A stretch of 64,000 nucleotides of DNA from positions 124,001 through 188,000 of the forward strand of contig NZ_LMNA01000027.1 of assembly GCF_001422445.1 (NCBI RefSeq), given 5' to 3'. A program made the position numbers and the translations under genes. This DNA comes from Pseudorhodoferax sp. Leaf274. GTDB lineage: Bacteria > Pseudomonadota > Gammaproteobacteria > Burkholderiales > Burkholderiaceae_C. Positions within the stretch are counted from its first letter, which is position 1. Each line of letters begins with the position of its first letter. The notes beneath the pieces were generated by a model that saw only the letters and a list, made by a program, of their open reading frames with translations, had not been told where the DNA came from and did no database searches. Below are positions 33,604 through 41,659 of this stretch, one piece after another.

Positions 33604-33990
33604 ATGCTGCACCCCATCTTTTCCACCGTGGTGTCACGGCCCGACCTCGTGGTCGATCACCTGTCCGCATATGTAGCCCTGGCCAGCGAAGAGGTGTCCG
33701 CCACCGGGCGCGACCTCAAGGTGCGCCTGCTGTCCCTGGCCGTGGCCGGTGTGTTCGGACTGATGTTCGTGCTGCTGGCCGGCGTGGCCGCCATGCTGGG
33801 CCTGTTGCACGGGCAGTTCCACTGGGGCCTGGCCGCTGTGCCCGGAGCCGCATTGCTCATCACGCTGCTGGCCTTGCTGGCCAGCCGGCGCCCCTCGCCC
33901 GGCGAACGCTTTGCCGAGCTGCGCCGGCAGATGGCCGCCGACATCGGCCTGTTGCGCACTGCAGGAGAAGGCAGCCATGGACACCATTGA
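33604..33990 (+). CDS. holin-like/DUF1469-type small membrane protein
   Basis: A 128-residue protein with two hydrophobic helices (about 45-68 and 78-98) and a charged C-terminus. The arrangement after a DUF883 protein and before another membrane protein matches the YqjE/phage-holin-superfamily III (DUF1469) genes of the yqjCDE-type cluster. The ATG at 33604 gives the shortest sensible N-terminus; the longer frame lacks a Shine-Dalgarno. It overlaps the next gene by 14 bp. Confidence 0.65.
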   Translation: MLHPIFSTVVSRPDLVVDHLSAYVALASEEVSATGRDLKVRLLSLAVAGVFGLMFVLLAGVAAMLGLLHGQFHWGLAAVPGAALLITLLALLASRRPSPGERFAELRRQMAADIGLLRTAGEGSHGHH

Positions 33991-34462
33991 ACTGGCGACC
34001 CAGCCCACGCCACGCGAGCGGCTGGAGCTGACACGCAACGCGCTGGCGCGCCAACTGGCGCGCCGCCGCCGCCCCGGACTTCCTGCCGAAGACCCGGAAC
34101 TGGCGCAGCAGCAGGGCATGGTGCCCCGCATGCGCCGCGCGGCACGCGTCTGGTGGCATTCGCACCCGATCCACAACGCGGTCGACTTCGCGCGGCCCGC
34201 CTTGCAGGACTATGCCGATGACAAGCCCTACCGGCTCGTCGGCATGGCGGCGGGCGCAGGTGCTGCGCTGGCCCTGTTGCGCGTTTGGCATCTGCTGCCG
34301 CTGACCGGCGTCGCATTTGCGCTCATGAAATCGTCCGACCTGAAGGCCACGGCACGCTCATTCGTCGCCACGCCGCTCAGTGGAGACAACGATCCTCGCG
34401 AGGGGGAAATCCCACGCACGGCTGCAGCGGTGGCATCGGGCCCCCGCGCAGACGCCGCGTGA
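33977..34462 (+). CDS. uncharacterised cluster protein with central hydrophobic segment (YqjK-like position)
   Basis: A 161-residue protein. It has a basic N-terminal half (ARQLARRRRPG), a FARPALQDYADDKPYRLVGMAAGAGAALALL segment with one membrane helix and a second weak one (LLPLTGVAFALMKS), then a polar tail. The DDKPYRLVGMAAG anchor pattern resembles that of the DUF883 protein two genes upstream. The family is not known to me. GGAGAAG precedes the ATG. Its place in the small envelope-protein cluster suggests a related role. Confidence 0.6.
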   Translation: MDTIELATQPTPRERLELTRNALARQLARRRRPGLPAEDPELAQQQGMVPRMRRAARVWWHSHPIHNAVDFARPALQDYADDKPYRLVGMAAGAGAALALLRVWHLLPLTGVAFALMKSSDLKATARSFVATPLSGDNDPREGEIPRTAAAVASGPRADAA

Positions 34463-34536
34463 ACCGTGCGACAAGCCTCGTGCAGCTTGCCGACGTCATG
34501 TTCCAGCACCACAACAAACCACCACAGGAGCTTTCC

Positions 34537-34863
34537 ATGCGCACACCTACCACCCTGCGTCCCGTCGCACTCGTCCTCGCCGCCGCGCTGAGCGTGGCCA
34601 CCATCACCGGTTGCGCCGTGGCGCGCGACCAGCAGTCCGTGGGGGCCTATGTCGACGACGCTGCCATCACGACCGCGGTGAAGGCCAAGTTCGTCGAGGA
34701 CAAGACCGTCGACGCCGGCGCCATCAACGTCCAGACCTTGAACGGCACCGTCGCGCTGTCGGGCTTCGCCAAGTCCACGACCGAGCGCATGCAGGCCGAA
34801 CGCCTGGCACGGGACGTGAAGGGCGTGCGCGACGTGCGCAACACGCTGACCGTGCGGCCCTGA
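34537..34863 (+). CDS. BON-domain lipoprotein
   Basis: A 108-residue protein with a signal peptide ending in a lipobox (TITGC, lipid-modified Cys about 26) and one BON domain (about 40-106, with the QTLNGTVALSGFAKS turn), as in OsmY-type proteins that bind phospholipid at the periplasmic face. It has an AGGAG site and is followed 30 bp later by a strong terminator, so it ends the cluster begun at 32888. Confidence 0.85.
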   Translation: MRTPTTLRPVALVLAAALSVATITGCAVARDQQSVGAYVDDAAITTAVKAKFVEDKTVDAGAINVQTLNGTVALSGFAKSTTERMQAERLARDVKGVRDVRNTLTVRP

Positions 34864-34892
34864 GCACCCGCGTCAGCACGCACTCAGCCATG

Positions 34893-34926
34893 ACGGGCGC
34901 GCACCACGGTGTGCGCCCGTTTTTCG
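34893..34926 (+). terminator. intrinsic terminator after the small stress-gene cluster
   Basis: CGGGCGCGCAC and GTGTGCGCCCG form an 11-bp stem with one mismatch and a CACG-type loop, followed by TTTTT. Confidence 0.85.
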
Positions 34927-34950
34927 TGTGACGTCCATTCAGGGCACTCC

Positions 34951-36111
34951 ATGCAGATCTTCAGTTGCGACCAATGCGGTCACCCGGTGTTTTTCGAGAA
35001 CGTGCAATGCCTGCAATGCGGCAGTGCCCTCGCCTTCGTGCCCGAGCGCATGGCCGTCACGGCCATCGAGCCGGCACCCGCTCCGCCCCTGGACGCGCAG
35101 CCCGACCCGCAGGCGCCGCTCCCTACCCCTTTGTGGCAGGTGCGCAGCGCCAGCGACGGCGGGTCCCCGCTGCAGTACCGCTTGTGCCAGAACCAGACGC
35201 AGTGGCAGGCCTGCAACTTCACCGTGGCCGCCGACGACCCCAATCCGCTGTGCATGTCGTGCCGCCAGACGCGCATCCTGCCCGACCTGTCGGTGCCGGA
35301 GAACGTGCCGCGCTGGGTCCGCATCGAGACGGCCAAGCGGCGCCTGCTCTACACGCTGCTGCGCCTGAAGTTGGCCGACCCGCGCGCGAGCGAAGGCCCT
35401 GTCTACCAGTTCATGGCCGATCTGCCCGGGCAGGCACCGGTCATGACCGGCCATGCGGCCGGCGTGATCACGCTGAACGTGGCAGAAGCCGACGACGACG
35501 AGCGCGCGCGCCGCCGCGTGCAGCTGTTCGAACCCTACCGCACGCTGCTGGGCCACCTGCGGCACGAGTCCGGCCACTACTACTGGGACCAGTTGGTGCG
35601 CGACCATCCGGACCGGCTGGCCGATTTCCGTGCGCTGTTCGGCGACGAAAGCCAGGACTACATGCAGGCGCTGCAGTCGCACTACGCGGCCGGCGACAAC
35701 AAGCCCGACTGGCGCCCGAACTTCGTGAGCGCCTATGCGGCGGCGCATCCGTGGGAAGACTGGGCCGAGACCTGGGCCCATTACCTGCACATGGTCGACC
35801 TGCTGGAAACCGCGGCCTCCTACCGCACGCGCATCGTGCTGCCCAGCGCCGATGGCGCGCGCCCGAGCCGCCCGGCCGATCCGTTCGAGGAGAGCGGGAC
35901 CAGCTTCGACACATGGATTGCGCAGTGGGTGCCTGTCACCCTGCTGCTCAACAGCCTGAACCGCAGCCTGGGCCAGGACGATGCCTACCCGTTCGCGCTC
36001 AGCGAGCAGGCGCTGCGCAAGCTGCGCTTCGTGCACGATGTGATCGCGCAGATGGGCGCACAGGCGGGGGCGCAGCCTGCACCGCCGGCCATGGAAGCAG
36101 CGGTCGCGTAG
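34951..36111 (+). CDS. putative zinc-binding metallopeptidase with N-terminal zinc ribbon
   Basis: A 386-residue cytoplasmic protein. The N-terminus is a four-cysteine zinc ribbon (Cys6, Cys9, Cys20, Cys23), and a further CMSC pair lies near residue 108. The middle has HESGH (205-209), a minimal HExxH zinc-protease motif, followed by WAETWAHYLHM where a third metal ligand is expected. This matches the conserved bacterial family annotated as putative zinc-binding metallopeptidase; no substrate is known. The ATG at 34951 begins directly at the ribbon. It stands alone after a terminator. Confidence 0.75.
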   Translation: MQIFSCDQCGHPVFFENVQCLQCGSALAFVPERMAVTAIEPAPAPPLDAQPDPQAPLPTPLWQVRSASDGGSPLQYRLCQNQTQWQACNFTVAADDPNPLCMSCRQTRILPDLSVPENVPRWVRIETAKRRLLYTLLRLKLADPRASEGPVYQFMADLPGQAPVMTGHAAGVITLNVAEADDDERARRRVQLFEPYRTLLGHLRHESGHYYWDQLVRDHPDRLADFRALFGDESQDYMQALQSHYAAGDNKPDWRPNFVSAYAAAHPWEDWAETWAHYLHMVDLLETAASYRTRIVLPSADGARPSRPADPFEESGTSFDTWIAQWVPVTLLLNSLNRSLGQDDAYPFALSEQALRKLRFVHDVIAQMGAQAGAQPAPPAMEAAVA

Positions 36112-36144
36112 ACCCGATGGCGCGTGGGCCTCAGAATCGAGGCC

Positions 36145-36633
36145 ATGCTCCATCCCTCTTCCGACGCTTCTTCCTGGCCCGAACGGCAGGTTCCCGCCGG
36201 GACCGTGCTGATCCAGGAAGCCGAGCGCAGCGACCACCTGTACGTGCTGCGCCAGGGCGCGTTCGACATCGTGCGCGCCGGTGTGCGCATCGTGCAGGTG
36301 CGTGAGCCCGGCGCCTTCCTGGGCGAGATCGCGCCGCTGCTGGACACGCCGGCCACGGCCAGCGTGATCGCCGCCTGCGACAGCGTGGTGCAGGTCATCC
36401 ACCCGGCCGGCGCAGCGGTGCGCAGCGACCCGGCCCTCACGCTGGCCATCGCCCAGCTGCTGGCGCGCCGGCTGCAGACCGTCACGGCCTACCTTGTCGA
36501 CCTGCAGCAGCAGTACGCCGGTACCGGCACCCACCTGGCGCTGATGGACCAGGTGCTGGCGCGGCTCATGGAGCTGCAGCCGGCACCGCGCCAGGAGACA
36601 GGGTCCGAACGCCCCGACGTCCCCGACTACTGA
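36145..36633 (+). CDS. cyclic-nucleotide-binding-domain protein without output domain
   Basis: A 162-residue protein made of one cNMP-binding beta-roll (about 10-115; phosphate-binding-cassette region PGAFLGEIAPLLDTPATASV) and a C-terminal helix. The PBC arginine typical of cAMP binders is replaced (TPATAS instead of RxA), so ligand binding is uncertain. There is no HTH, unlike Crp. CAGAAT lies 7 nt before the ATG, another possible leaderless start. It overlaps the convergent phosphoesterase gene by 7 bp. Confidence 0.75.
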   Translation: MLHPSSDASSWPERQVPAGTVLIQEAERSDHLYVLRQGAFDIVRAGVRIVQVREPGAFLGEIAPLLDTPATASVIAACDSVVQVIHPAGAAVRSDPALTLAIAQLLARRLQTVTAYLVDLQQQYAGTGTHLALMDQVLARLMELQPAPRQETGSERPDVPDY

Positions 36634-37364
36634 AGGTCCTCCAGCACCAGCGTCTCGACGCCCGCCAGCGAGACCCAGGTCGCCGTGCCGGCGGCCAAGT
36701 CGATCTCGATGCGGGCCGGCACGTCGCCGATCTGCCGGCCGGCGTTGAACAGCCAGGTGGCGCCGATGCGTTCTGCCCAGGCACCGCCGGCCTTGAACGG
36801 GGCCTCGTGGATATGGCCGCACAGCACGGCGCTGGGGCGGTGGCGCGCGATGAGCGCGGGCAGCAAGGGATCGCCGTAATGCCGCCGGCCGGTCCAGCTA
36901 AGGCCGCCTTCGGGCGGTGCGTGGTAGACCCAGACCCAGCGCCCCGCCTCGGCTTTGCCGCGGCGCAAGGCGGCGGCCTCGATCTGCCGCTGGACCTCGG
37001 CCTGGGCATGCGGCCCGTCCCACCACGGGCAGACCGTGAACAGCGTGCCTGCGATGCAGACGCTGTCGCCATCCACCGCCAGGCGCGGCCCGCGCAGGGC
37101 GTCGAGCCAGTCGGCCGTCTTCTCGCCGGCGGCGTTGCGGGCATTGAGGTCGTGGTTGCCCGAGCAGGCCAGCACCGGCACCAGCGTGGAAAGGCGCACC
37201 AGCGTGGTCGACAGCGCGGCCACCTGCACCTCGCCGGGCACGGCGGACACCACGTCGATGTGGTCGCCAGCCACCACCACTGCATCGAACTGCGCCGCGC
37301 TCTGGAAGAGCCAGTCGTACTGGCGCAGCTTGTAGTGCAGGTCGGAGGTCAGCAGGATGCGCAT
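36627..37364 (-). CDS. calcineurin-like metallophosphoesterase
   Basis: A 245-residue phosphoesterase with the standard metal motifs SDLHYK (Asp8, His10), GDHID (about 37-41), SGNHDLN (about 67-73), YHAPPEGG and CGHIHEAP. Two divalent metals would be bound in the active site. The substrate is unknown. It differs from the compact phosphoesterase often found with ligase/exonuclease pairs. The ATG at 37364 begins exactly at the first strand (RILLTSDLH); the upstream frame passes through a terminator. Confidence 0.85.
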   Translation of the reverse strand: MRILLTSDLHYKLRQYDWLFQSAAQFDAVVVAGDHIDVVSAVPGEVQVAALSTTLVRLSTLVPVLACSGNHDLNARNAAGEKTADWLDALRGPRLAVDGDSVCIAGTLFTVCPWWDGPHAQAEVQRQIEAAALRRGKAEAGRWVWVYHAPPEGGLSWTGRRHYGDPLLPALIARHRPSAVLCGHIHEAPFKAGGAWAERIGATWLFNAGRQIGDVPARIEIDLAAGTATWVSLAGVETLVLEDLQ

Positions 37365-37402
37365 TGCGCCCGACTCTACGCGCGTACGCGGCGCGGCCCA
37401 TG

Positions 37403-37426
37403 AAAAAAGCCGCTCGAAAGCGGCTT
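37403..37426 (-). terminator. intrinsic terminator downstream of the BON/CsbD genes
   Basis: AGCCGCT/AGCGGCT stem with a 4-nt loop, followed on the minus strand by TTTTTT. It ends the transcript of the BON protein and separates it from the phosphoesterase start. Confidence 0.85.
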
Positions 37427-37455
37427 GGTGGAGGAGAAGGTGGCGTTGACGGCGG

Positions 37456-37875
37456 TCAGCCCGCCCGCACTTCCAGGTTGTTGTTGACACCGGCCACGCC
37501 CTGCACGGCCTGCGCCAGGCTGGTTGCACGGTCCTTGGCGGCCGGCGTGGGTGCCGGGCCGTTCAGTGTGACGACGCCGGACTTGGTGTCCACGTTGATC
37601 TTCATAGCCGACAGATCGGGGTCCTTGGCCAGGCTGGCGTTCACCGAGGCGGTGATGGTGGCATCGTCGATCTTGCGTTCGACGTTCTGCGCCATGTTGC
37701 CGGCGGCGTTCTCGGTGCGCTCCACCGCGGAGTCGACGCGCTGGCCCACGGTGGGCTCGGCCGGCTTCATACCGGCCGTGTCGACGCGTTCGCCACAGGC
37801 CACGAGGCCCAGCGCCAGGGCGCTGGCGGCGAGCAGGCCGGCTGCGCGCGAGGTGATGTGCTTGGTGCTGTTCAT
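37456..37875 (-). CDS. BON-domain lipoprotein
   Basis: A 139-residue protein with a signal peptide and lipobox (LGLVAC, Cys about 27), a polar linker and one BON domain (about 68-138, with DTKSGVVTLNGPAP). It is probably attached to the outer membrane and protective during envelope or osmotic stress, as for OsmY relatives. GAGGAG precedes the ATG. It is 10 bp downstream of csbD on the same strand, so the two are co-transcribed. Confidence 0.87.
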   Translation of the reverse strand: MNSTKHITSRAAGLLAASALALGLVACGERVDTAGMKPAEPTVGQRVDSAVERTENAAGNMAQNVERKIDDATITASVNASLAKDPDLSAMKINVDTKSGVVTLNGPAPTPAAKDRATSLAQAVQGVAGVNNNLEVRAG

Positions 37876-37885
37876 GCTGTGCTCC

Positions 37886-38083
37886 TCAAAGCTTGTCGAT
37901 GGCGTCCTTGGCCTTGTCCTTGGCACCTTCGCGGGCGTCGCCCAGGTGCTTCTCGGCCTTGCCCATGTTCTTCTGCACGTTGCCTTCGGCCTCCAGGCTG
38001 GCATTGCCCGTGACCTTGCCAGCCACTTCCTTCACGGCGCCCTTGGCTTGTTCGACGCGGCCGGAAACTTGGTTCTTGTTCAT
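37886..38083 (-). CDS. CsbD-family stress protein
   Basis: A 65-residue, highly charged CsbD-like protein (NQVSGRVEQAKGAVKEVAGK core). CsbD proteins are abundant general-stress proteins of unknown mechanism. An AAAGGA site precedes the ATG. The 191-bp upstream gap, shared with the divergent LOG gene, contains a TCCTAC element on this strand. Confidence 0.85.
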   Translation of the reverse strand: MNKNQVSGRVEQAKGAVKEVAGKVTGNASLEAEGNVQKNMGKAEKHLGDAREGAKDKAKDAIDKL

Positions 38084-38197
38084 GGTGAATGTCCTTTCCT
38101 GACAGATTGGTGGAAGGCCTGCGGCACTGCCGCTGCGGCCTGGACGAATGATGGGCGCCCTGCAGGGCCGGCACTGTCGGCATCAGCCGATGCGCGC

Positions 38198-38203
38198 GTA
38201 GGA
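38198..38203 (-). promoter_or_regulatory. TCCTAC element upstream of csbD-BON
   Basis: On the minus strand GCCGTCCTACGCGC lies about 115 bp before the csbD start. It shares the core seen upstream of katE and other stress genes in the window. Confidence 0.3.
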
Positions 38204-38274
38204 CGGCTGCGCCGCGAAAAGCCAGCCTGGCGGCCACCCCGGTGCCCCAGGCTTTGCCGGCACAATCTGCGCCA

Positions 38275-39144
38275 ATGGAAAACACCGACACCCTCGACAA
38301 GCGCAGCGTGGACATGGCGGCCGCCTGGGCCCAGCTGCAGGCCTCCGCCGACCAGGGCCAGCCGCTGCAGGCAGATGCCTACCGCCTCGCATTCGCCGAC
38401 CCCGAATTCCTGCTGCGCCGCGAAACGCGCGGCATCCGCTTCCAGCTGGAGATGCTCAAGCCCGACCTGGAGCAGCAGGCGCAGGGCATCGAGAACACCA
38501 TCGTGGTGTTCGGCAGCGCCCGCTTCCCGGCGCCCGAGCAGGCCGAGCTGGAACTGGCCGCGGCGCGCAGCAGCGGCGACGACAAGGCGCTGAAACTGGC
38601 CGAGCGCCGCATGCGCAACGCCCAGTACTACGACCAGGCGCGGCGCTTCGCCGCACTGGTGGCGCGCGACAGCGCGAGCCGCCCCGCGGCCGAGCGCCTG
38701 GTGATCTGCACCGGCGGCGGCCCCGGCATCATGGAGGCGGCCAACCGCGGCGCCCACGAGGCCGGCGCGGCCAACGTGGGCCTGAACATCGCGCTGCCGC
38801 ACGAGCAGAGCGGCAACCGCTTCATCACGCCCAGCCTGTCGTTCAAGTTCCACTACTTCGCGCTGCGCAAGATGCATTTCATGATGCGCGCCAAGGCGCT
38901 GGTGGCCTTCCCGGGCGGCTTCGGCACGCTGGACGAGCTGTTCGAGGTGCTCACGCTGGTGCAGACCGGCAAGGCCAAGGCCGTGCCCATCGTGCTGTTC
39001 GGTTCCAGCTACTGGAAGCGGCTGCTGAACCTGGAGGTGCTGATCGAGGAAGGCGCGATCTCGCCGGACGACCTCAAGCTGTTCAGCTACGTGGACCAGC
39101 CCGAAGACGCCTGGGCCGCGATCCAGGCCTTCTACGCCTTGTGA
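38275..39144 (+). CDS. LOG-family protein (TIGR00730, lysine-decarboxylase-like fold)
   Basis: A 289-residue Rossmann-fold protein with CTGGGPGIMEAANRGA and the signature PGGFGTLDELFE. These define the LOG family, whose characterised members release cytokinin-type bases from nucleoside 5'-monophosphates. The N-terminal ~75 residues are an extension seen in longer LOG-like proteins. CACAAT ends 8 nt before the ATG and no Shine-Dalgarno is visible, suggesting leaderless expression. Its 3' end overlaps the convergent MFS gene by 13 bp. Confidence 0.8.
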   Translation: MENTDTLDKRSVDMAAAWAQLQASADQGQPLQADAYRLAFADPEFLLRRETRGIRFQLEMLKPDLEQQAQGIENTIVVFGSARFPAPEQAELELAAARSSGDDKALKLAERRMRNAQYYDQARRFAALVARDSASRPAAERLVICTGGGPGIMEAANRGAHEAGAANVGLNIALPHEQSGNRFITPSLSFKFHYFALRKMHFMMRAKALVAFPGGFGTLDELFEVLTLVQTGKAKAVPIVLFGSSYWKRLLNLEVLIEEGAISPDDLKLFSYVDQPEDAWAAIQAFYAL

Positions 39145-40316
39145 TCGGCGGGCTCGATCTTCAGGCCCAGCACGGCGCGCCCGCCCAGCGCGAGCACGCC
39201 GCACACGATCCAGAACACGCCGCCGATGCCGATCAGCGCGCCGACCGAGCCGAACATCATCGGCATGGCGACGCTCGATGCGTTGATGACCATGAGCCGC
39301 AGGCCCAGCGCCTCGCCCTGCCGGTGCGGCGGCGTCAGCTGGTGCAGCAGGCTCATGACCATGGGCTGCACCGCGCCGAGCGCAAAGCCCAGCACCACCG
39401 AGCACAGGCCCATGAGCCAGGGTGAGTACAGGAACGGATAGACCGCGAACACCGTGGCCGTGACCACGGTGGAGGTGAAGATCACGCCGCGCTCGGTGGT
39501 GCGCGCCGCGATCAGCGGCAGCACCAGCCGGATCGCCGCGGCGGCGATGGCGAAGGCACCCAGCAGCGTGCCGATCACGGCGGCGCCCATGCCACGCTCG
39601 TGGCCCAGCACGGGCAGCACGAAGGCGTGCACGTCCCAGCTGGACGACTGCAGCCAGTTCACGAACAGCAGGCGGCGGAACATCGGTTCGCGCAGCAGGT
39701 CCCAGGCGCGTGTGGGCGCGCTGCCGTCGGGCGGCGGGCTGGCGGGCAACTCCGGCGCGCGCCGCACCAGCAGCCAGCAGGCCAGCGGCAGCAGCGCCAG
39801 CGCGCCGAAGCACACACGGAAGGCCAGCAGGTCGGCGGGCGCGCGGCCCGCATGGTCGATCAGCAGCCCGGCCGCGAACGGGCCGAGGAAGTTGGCGCCG
39901 GCCGGCGCGATGGCCAGCCAGCTGAACATGCGCTTGAGCTCGCCGGTGTCGTGGGCGGAGCGGCCGACGTGGCGCTGCAGCGCGATGACGGTGGCACCGG
40001 TGGCGCCCCCCGTCATCAAGGCGGCCACGCACATGGCCGTGAAGCTGGGCCACGCCAGCGCCAGCAGCACGCCGATGCAGGCGGCGGCCGCAGACAGCGC
40101 GATCGGCCGCTTCAGGCCATGGCGGTCGGCGAAGCGGCCGGCCGGCAGCGCCAGGAACACCTGGGTCAGCGCGAACAGCGCGATCAGCAGGCCCACGGCC
40201 GCCGGGCTGTAGCCCTGCTGCAGCGCCAGCAGCGGCGCGGCCAGGCGCATGCCGGCCATGGCGGCGTGCAGGCAGACCTGGGCGCCGATCAGGCGCAGCA
40301 GTTCGCGGCCCGTCAT
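39132..40316 (-). CDS. MFS transporter
   Basis: A 394-residue major-facilitator protein with 12 hydrophobic segments and the helix 2-3 motif PAGRFADRHGLKRP. It resembles drug/metabolite efflux members, but no substrate can be named. Its ATG overlaps the rmuC stop by 4 bp, so it is translationally coupled as the last gene of the minus-strand run from pncB. Confidence 0.8.
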   Translation of the reverse strand: MTGRELLRLIGAQVCLHAAMAGMRLAAPLLALQQGYSPAAVGLLIALFALTQVFLALPAGRFADRHGLKRPIALSAAAACIGVLLALAWPSFTAMCVAALMTGGATGATVIALQRHVGRSAHDTGELKRMFSWLAIAPAGANFLGPFAAGLLIDHAGRAPADLLAFRVCFGALALLPLACWLLVRRAPELPASPPPDGSAPTRAWDLLREPMFRRLLFVNWLQSSSWDVHAFVLPVLGHERGMGAAVIGTLLGAFAIAAAAIRLVLPLIAARTTERGVIFTSTVVTATVFAVYPFLYSPWLMGLCSVVLGFALGAVQPMVMSLLHQLTPPHRQGEALGLRLMVINASSVAMPMMFGSVGALIGIGGVFWIVCGVLALGGRAVLGLKIEPADHKA

Positions 40317-41659
40317 GGGTTCTCGGCGTCGTCCTGCGGCAGCAATGCCTGCGTGCCGGGCAGCGCCTCCACGTCGCGCAGGTGCCGGTTCAGCACGTTG
40401 CTGCGGGTCTGGGCCTTGTCCAGCGTGTTGAGCACGGTCTGGGTCTGGCGCCGCACATCGGCCAGCACGCCGCCGAACTTCTGGAACTCGCTCTTGACGG
40501 CGCCCAGCACCTGCCAGACCTCGCTGCTGCGCTTTTCCAGCGCCAGCGTGCGAAAGCCCATCTGCAGCGCATTGAGCATGGCCAGCAAGGTGGTCGGCCC
40601 GGCGATGGTGATGCGGTGCTCGCGCTGCAGCGCCTCGACCAGCCCGGGCCGGCGCAGCACCTCGGCATACAGGCCTTCGGTGGGCAGGAAGAGGATCGCG
40701 AAATCGGTGGTGTGCGGTGGCTCGACGTACTTCTCGGCGATGGCGCGGGCCTCCAGGCGGATGCGGCCTTCCAGCGCGCGGGCCGCGCTGTCGACCGCCA
40801 ACGCGTCGGCGCGCTGCTGGGCGTCGAGCAAGCGCTCGTAGTCCTCGTTGGGAAACTTGGCGTCGATCGGCAGCCAGACCGGCGCGCCGTCGTCGCCACG
40901 CCCGGGCAGGCGGATGGCGAAGTCCACCACGTTGCGCGTACCGGGCTTCGTTGCCACCTGCTCTGCGTACTGCCCGGGCGCCAGCACCTGTTCGAGCAGC
41001 GCGGCCAGCTGCGCCTCGCCGAACATGCCGCGCGTCTTCACGTTGCTGAGCAGGTGCTTGAGGTCACCCACGCCCTGGGCCAGCGTCTGCATCTCGCCCA
41101 GGCCCTTGTAGACCTGTTCGAGCCGCTCGGCCACCTGGCGGAAACTTTCGCCCAGCCGCGTCTCCAGCGTGGTCTGCAGCTTCTCGTCCACCGTGCGGCG
41201 CATCTCGTCGAGCTTGCCGGCGTTGCTGGCCTGCAGCTGCGCCAGTTGCGTCTCCATGGTGGCGCGCACCTCGGCCAGGCGCCGGGCGTTGGATTCCGAA
41301 AGCCCCAGCAACTGCTGGGCCAGCGTGTCGGCCAGCGACTTCTGCAGCACGGCCAGTTGCTGGGCCAGCGCGTCGATCTGGGCGTTCTGCGTGCGCGTGG
41401 CCTCGGCCCCCTGCGCCAGCAGCGTGCGCTGGAACGTGGCGAAGGCCTGGGCGCTTTCCTGCCGGCCGCCGCGTGCGCTGTCGGCCAACTCCTGGCGCAG
41501 GTTGCGCTCGGTGCGCTCGGCGTGGGTGCGCACCATGTCGTCGAATTCGGCCGCACGGCCGGCCGGCCGGCTCAGCAGCAGCACCAGCAGCACCACGTTC
41601 AGCGCCGCCAGGCCCAGCAGCAGCCAGGTGGCCCACGCCGCAGGAAGAAGTTCAGGCAT
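40313..41659 (-). CDS. rmuC: DNA recombination protein RmuC
   Basis: A 448-residue protein with an N-terminal membrane anchor (LLLGLAALNVVLLVLLLS), a long coiled coil (about 35-180) and the C-terminal RmuC domain (VKTRGMFGEAQL, VVDFAIRLPG, FAILFLPTEGLYAEVL). RmuC limits inversions between short repeats and is thought to be a nuclease, with a PD-(D/E)xK-like fold. It overlaps the upstream dehydrogenase gene by 8 bp and the MFS gene by 4 bp, so it lies within an operon. Confidence 0.93.
   Translation of the reverse strand: MPELLPAAWATWLLLGLAALNVVLLVLLLSRPAGRAAEFDDMVRTHAERTERNLRQELADSARGGRQESAQAFATFQRTLLAQGAEATRTQNAQIDALAQQLAVLQKSLADTLAQQLLGLSESNARRLAEVRATMETQLAQLQASNAGKLDEMRRTVDEKLQTTLETRLGESFRQVAERLEQVYKGLGEMQTLAQGVGDLKHLLSNVKTRGMFGEAQLAALLEQVLAPGQYAEQVATKPGTRNVVDFAIRLPGRGDDGAPVWLPIDAKFPNEDYERLLDAQQRADALAVDSAARALEGRIRLEARAIAEKYVEPPHTTDFAILFLPTEGLYAEVLRRPGLVEALQREHRITIAGPTTLLAMLNALQMGFRTLALEKRSSEVWQVLGAVKSEFQKFGGVLADVRRQTQTVLNTLDKAQTRSNVLNRHLRDVEALPGTQALLPQDDAENP

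Noticed and set aside
36627-37364. Metallophosphoesterase as the missing partner of the ligase/exonuclease pair
   Set aside because: It is 7 kb away on the other strand and is not of the compact type usually found in that cluster.
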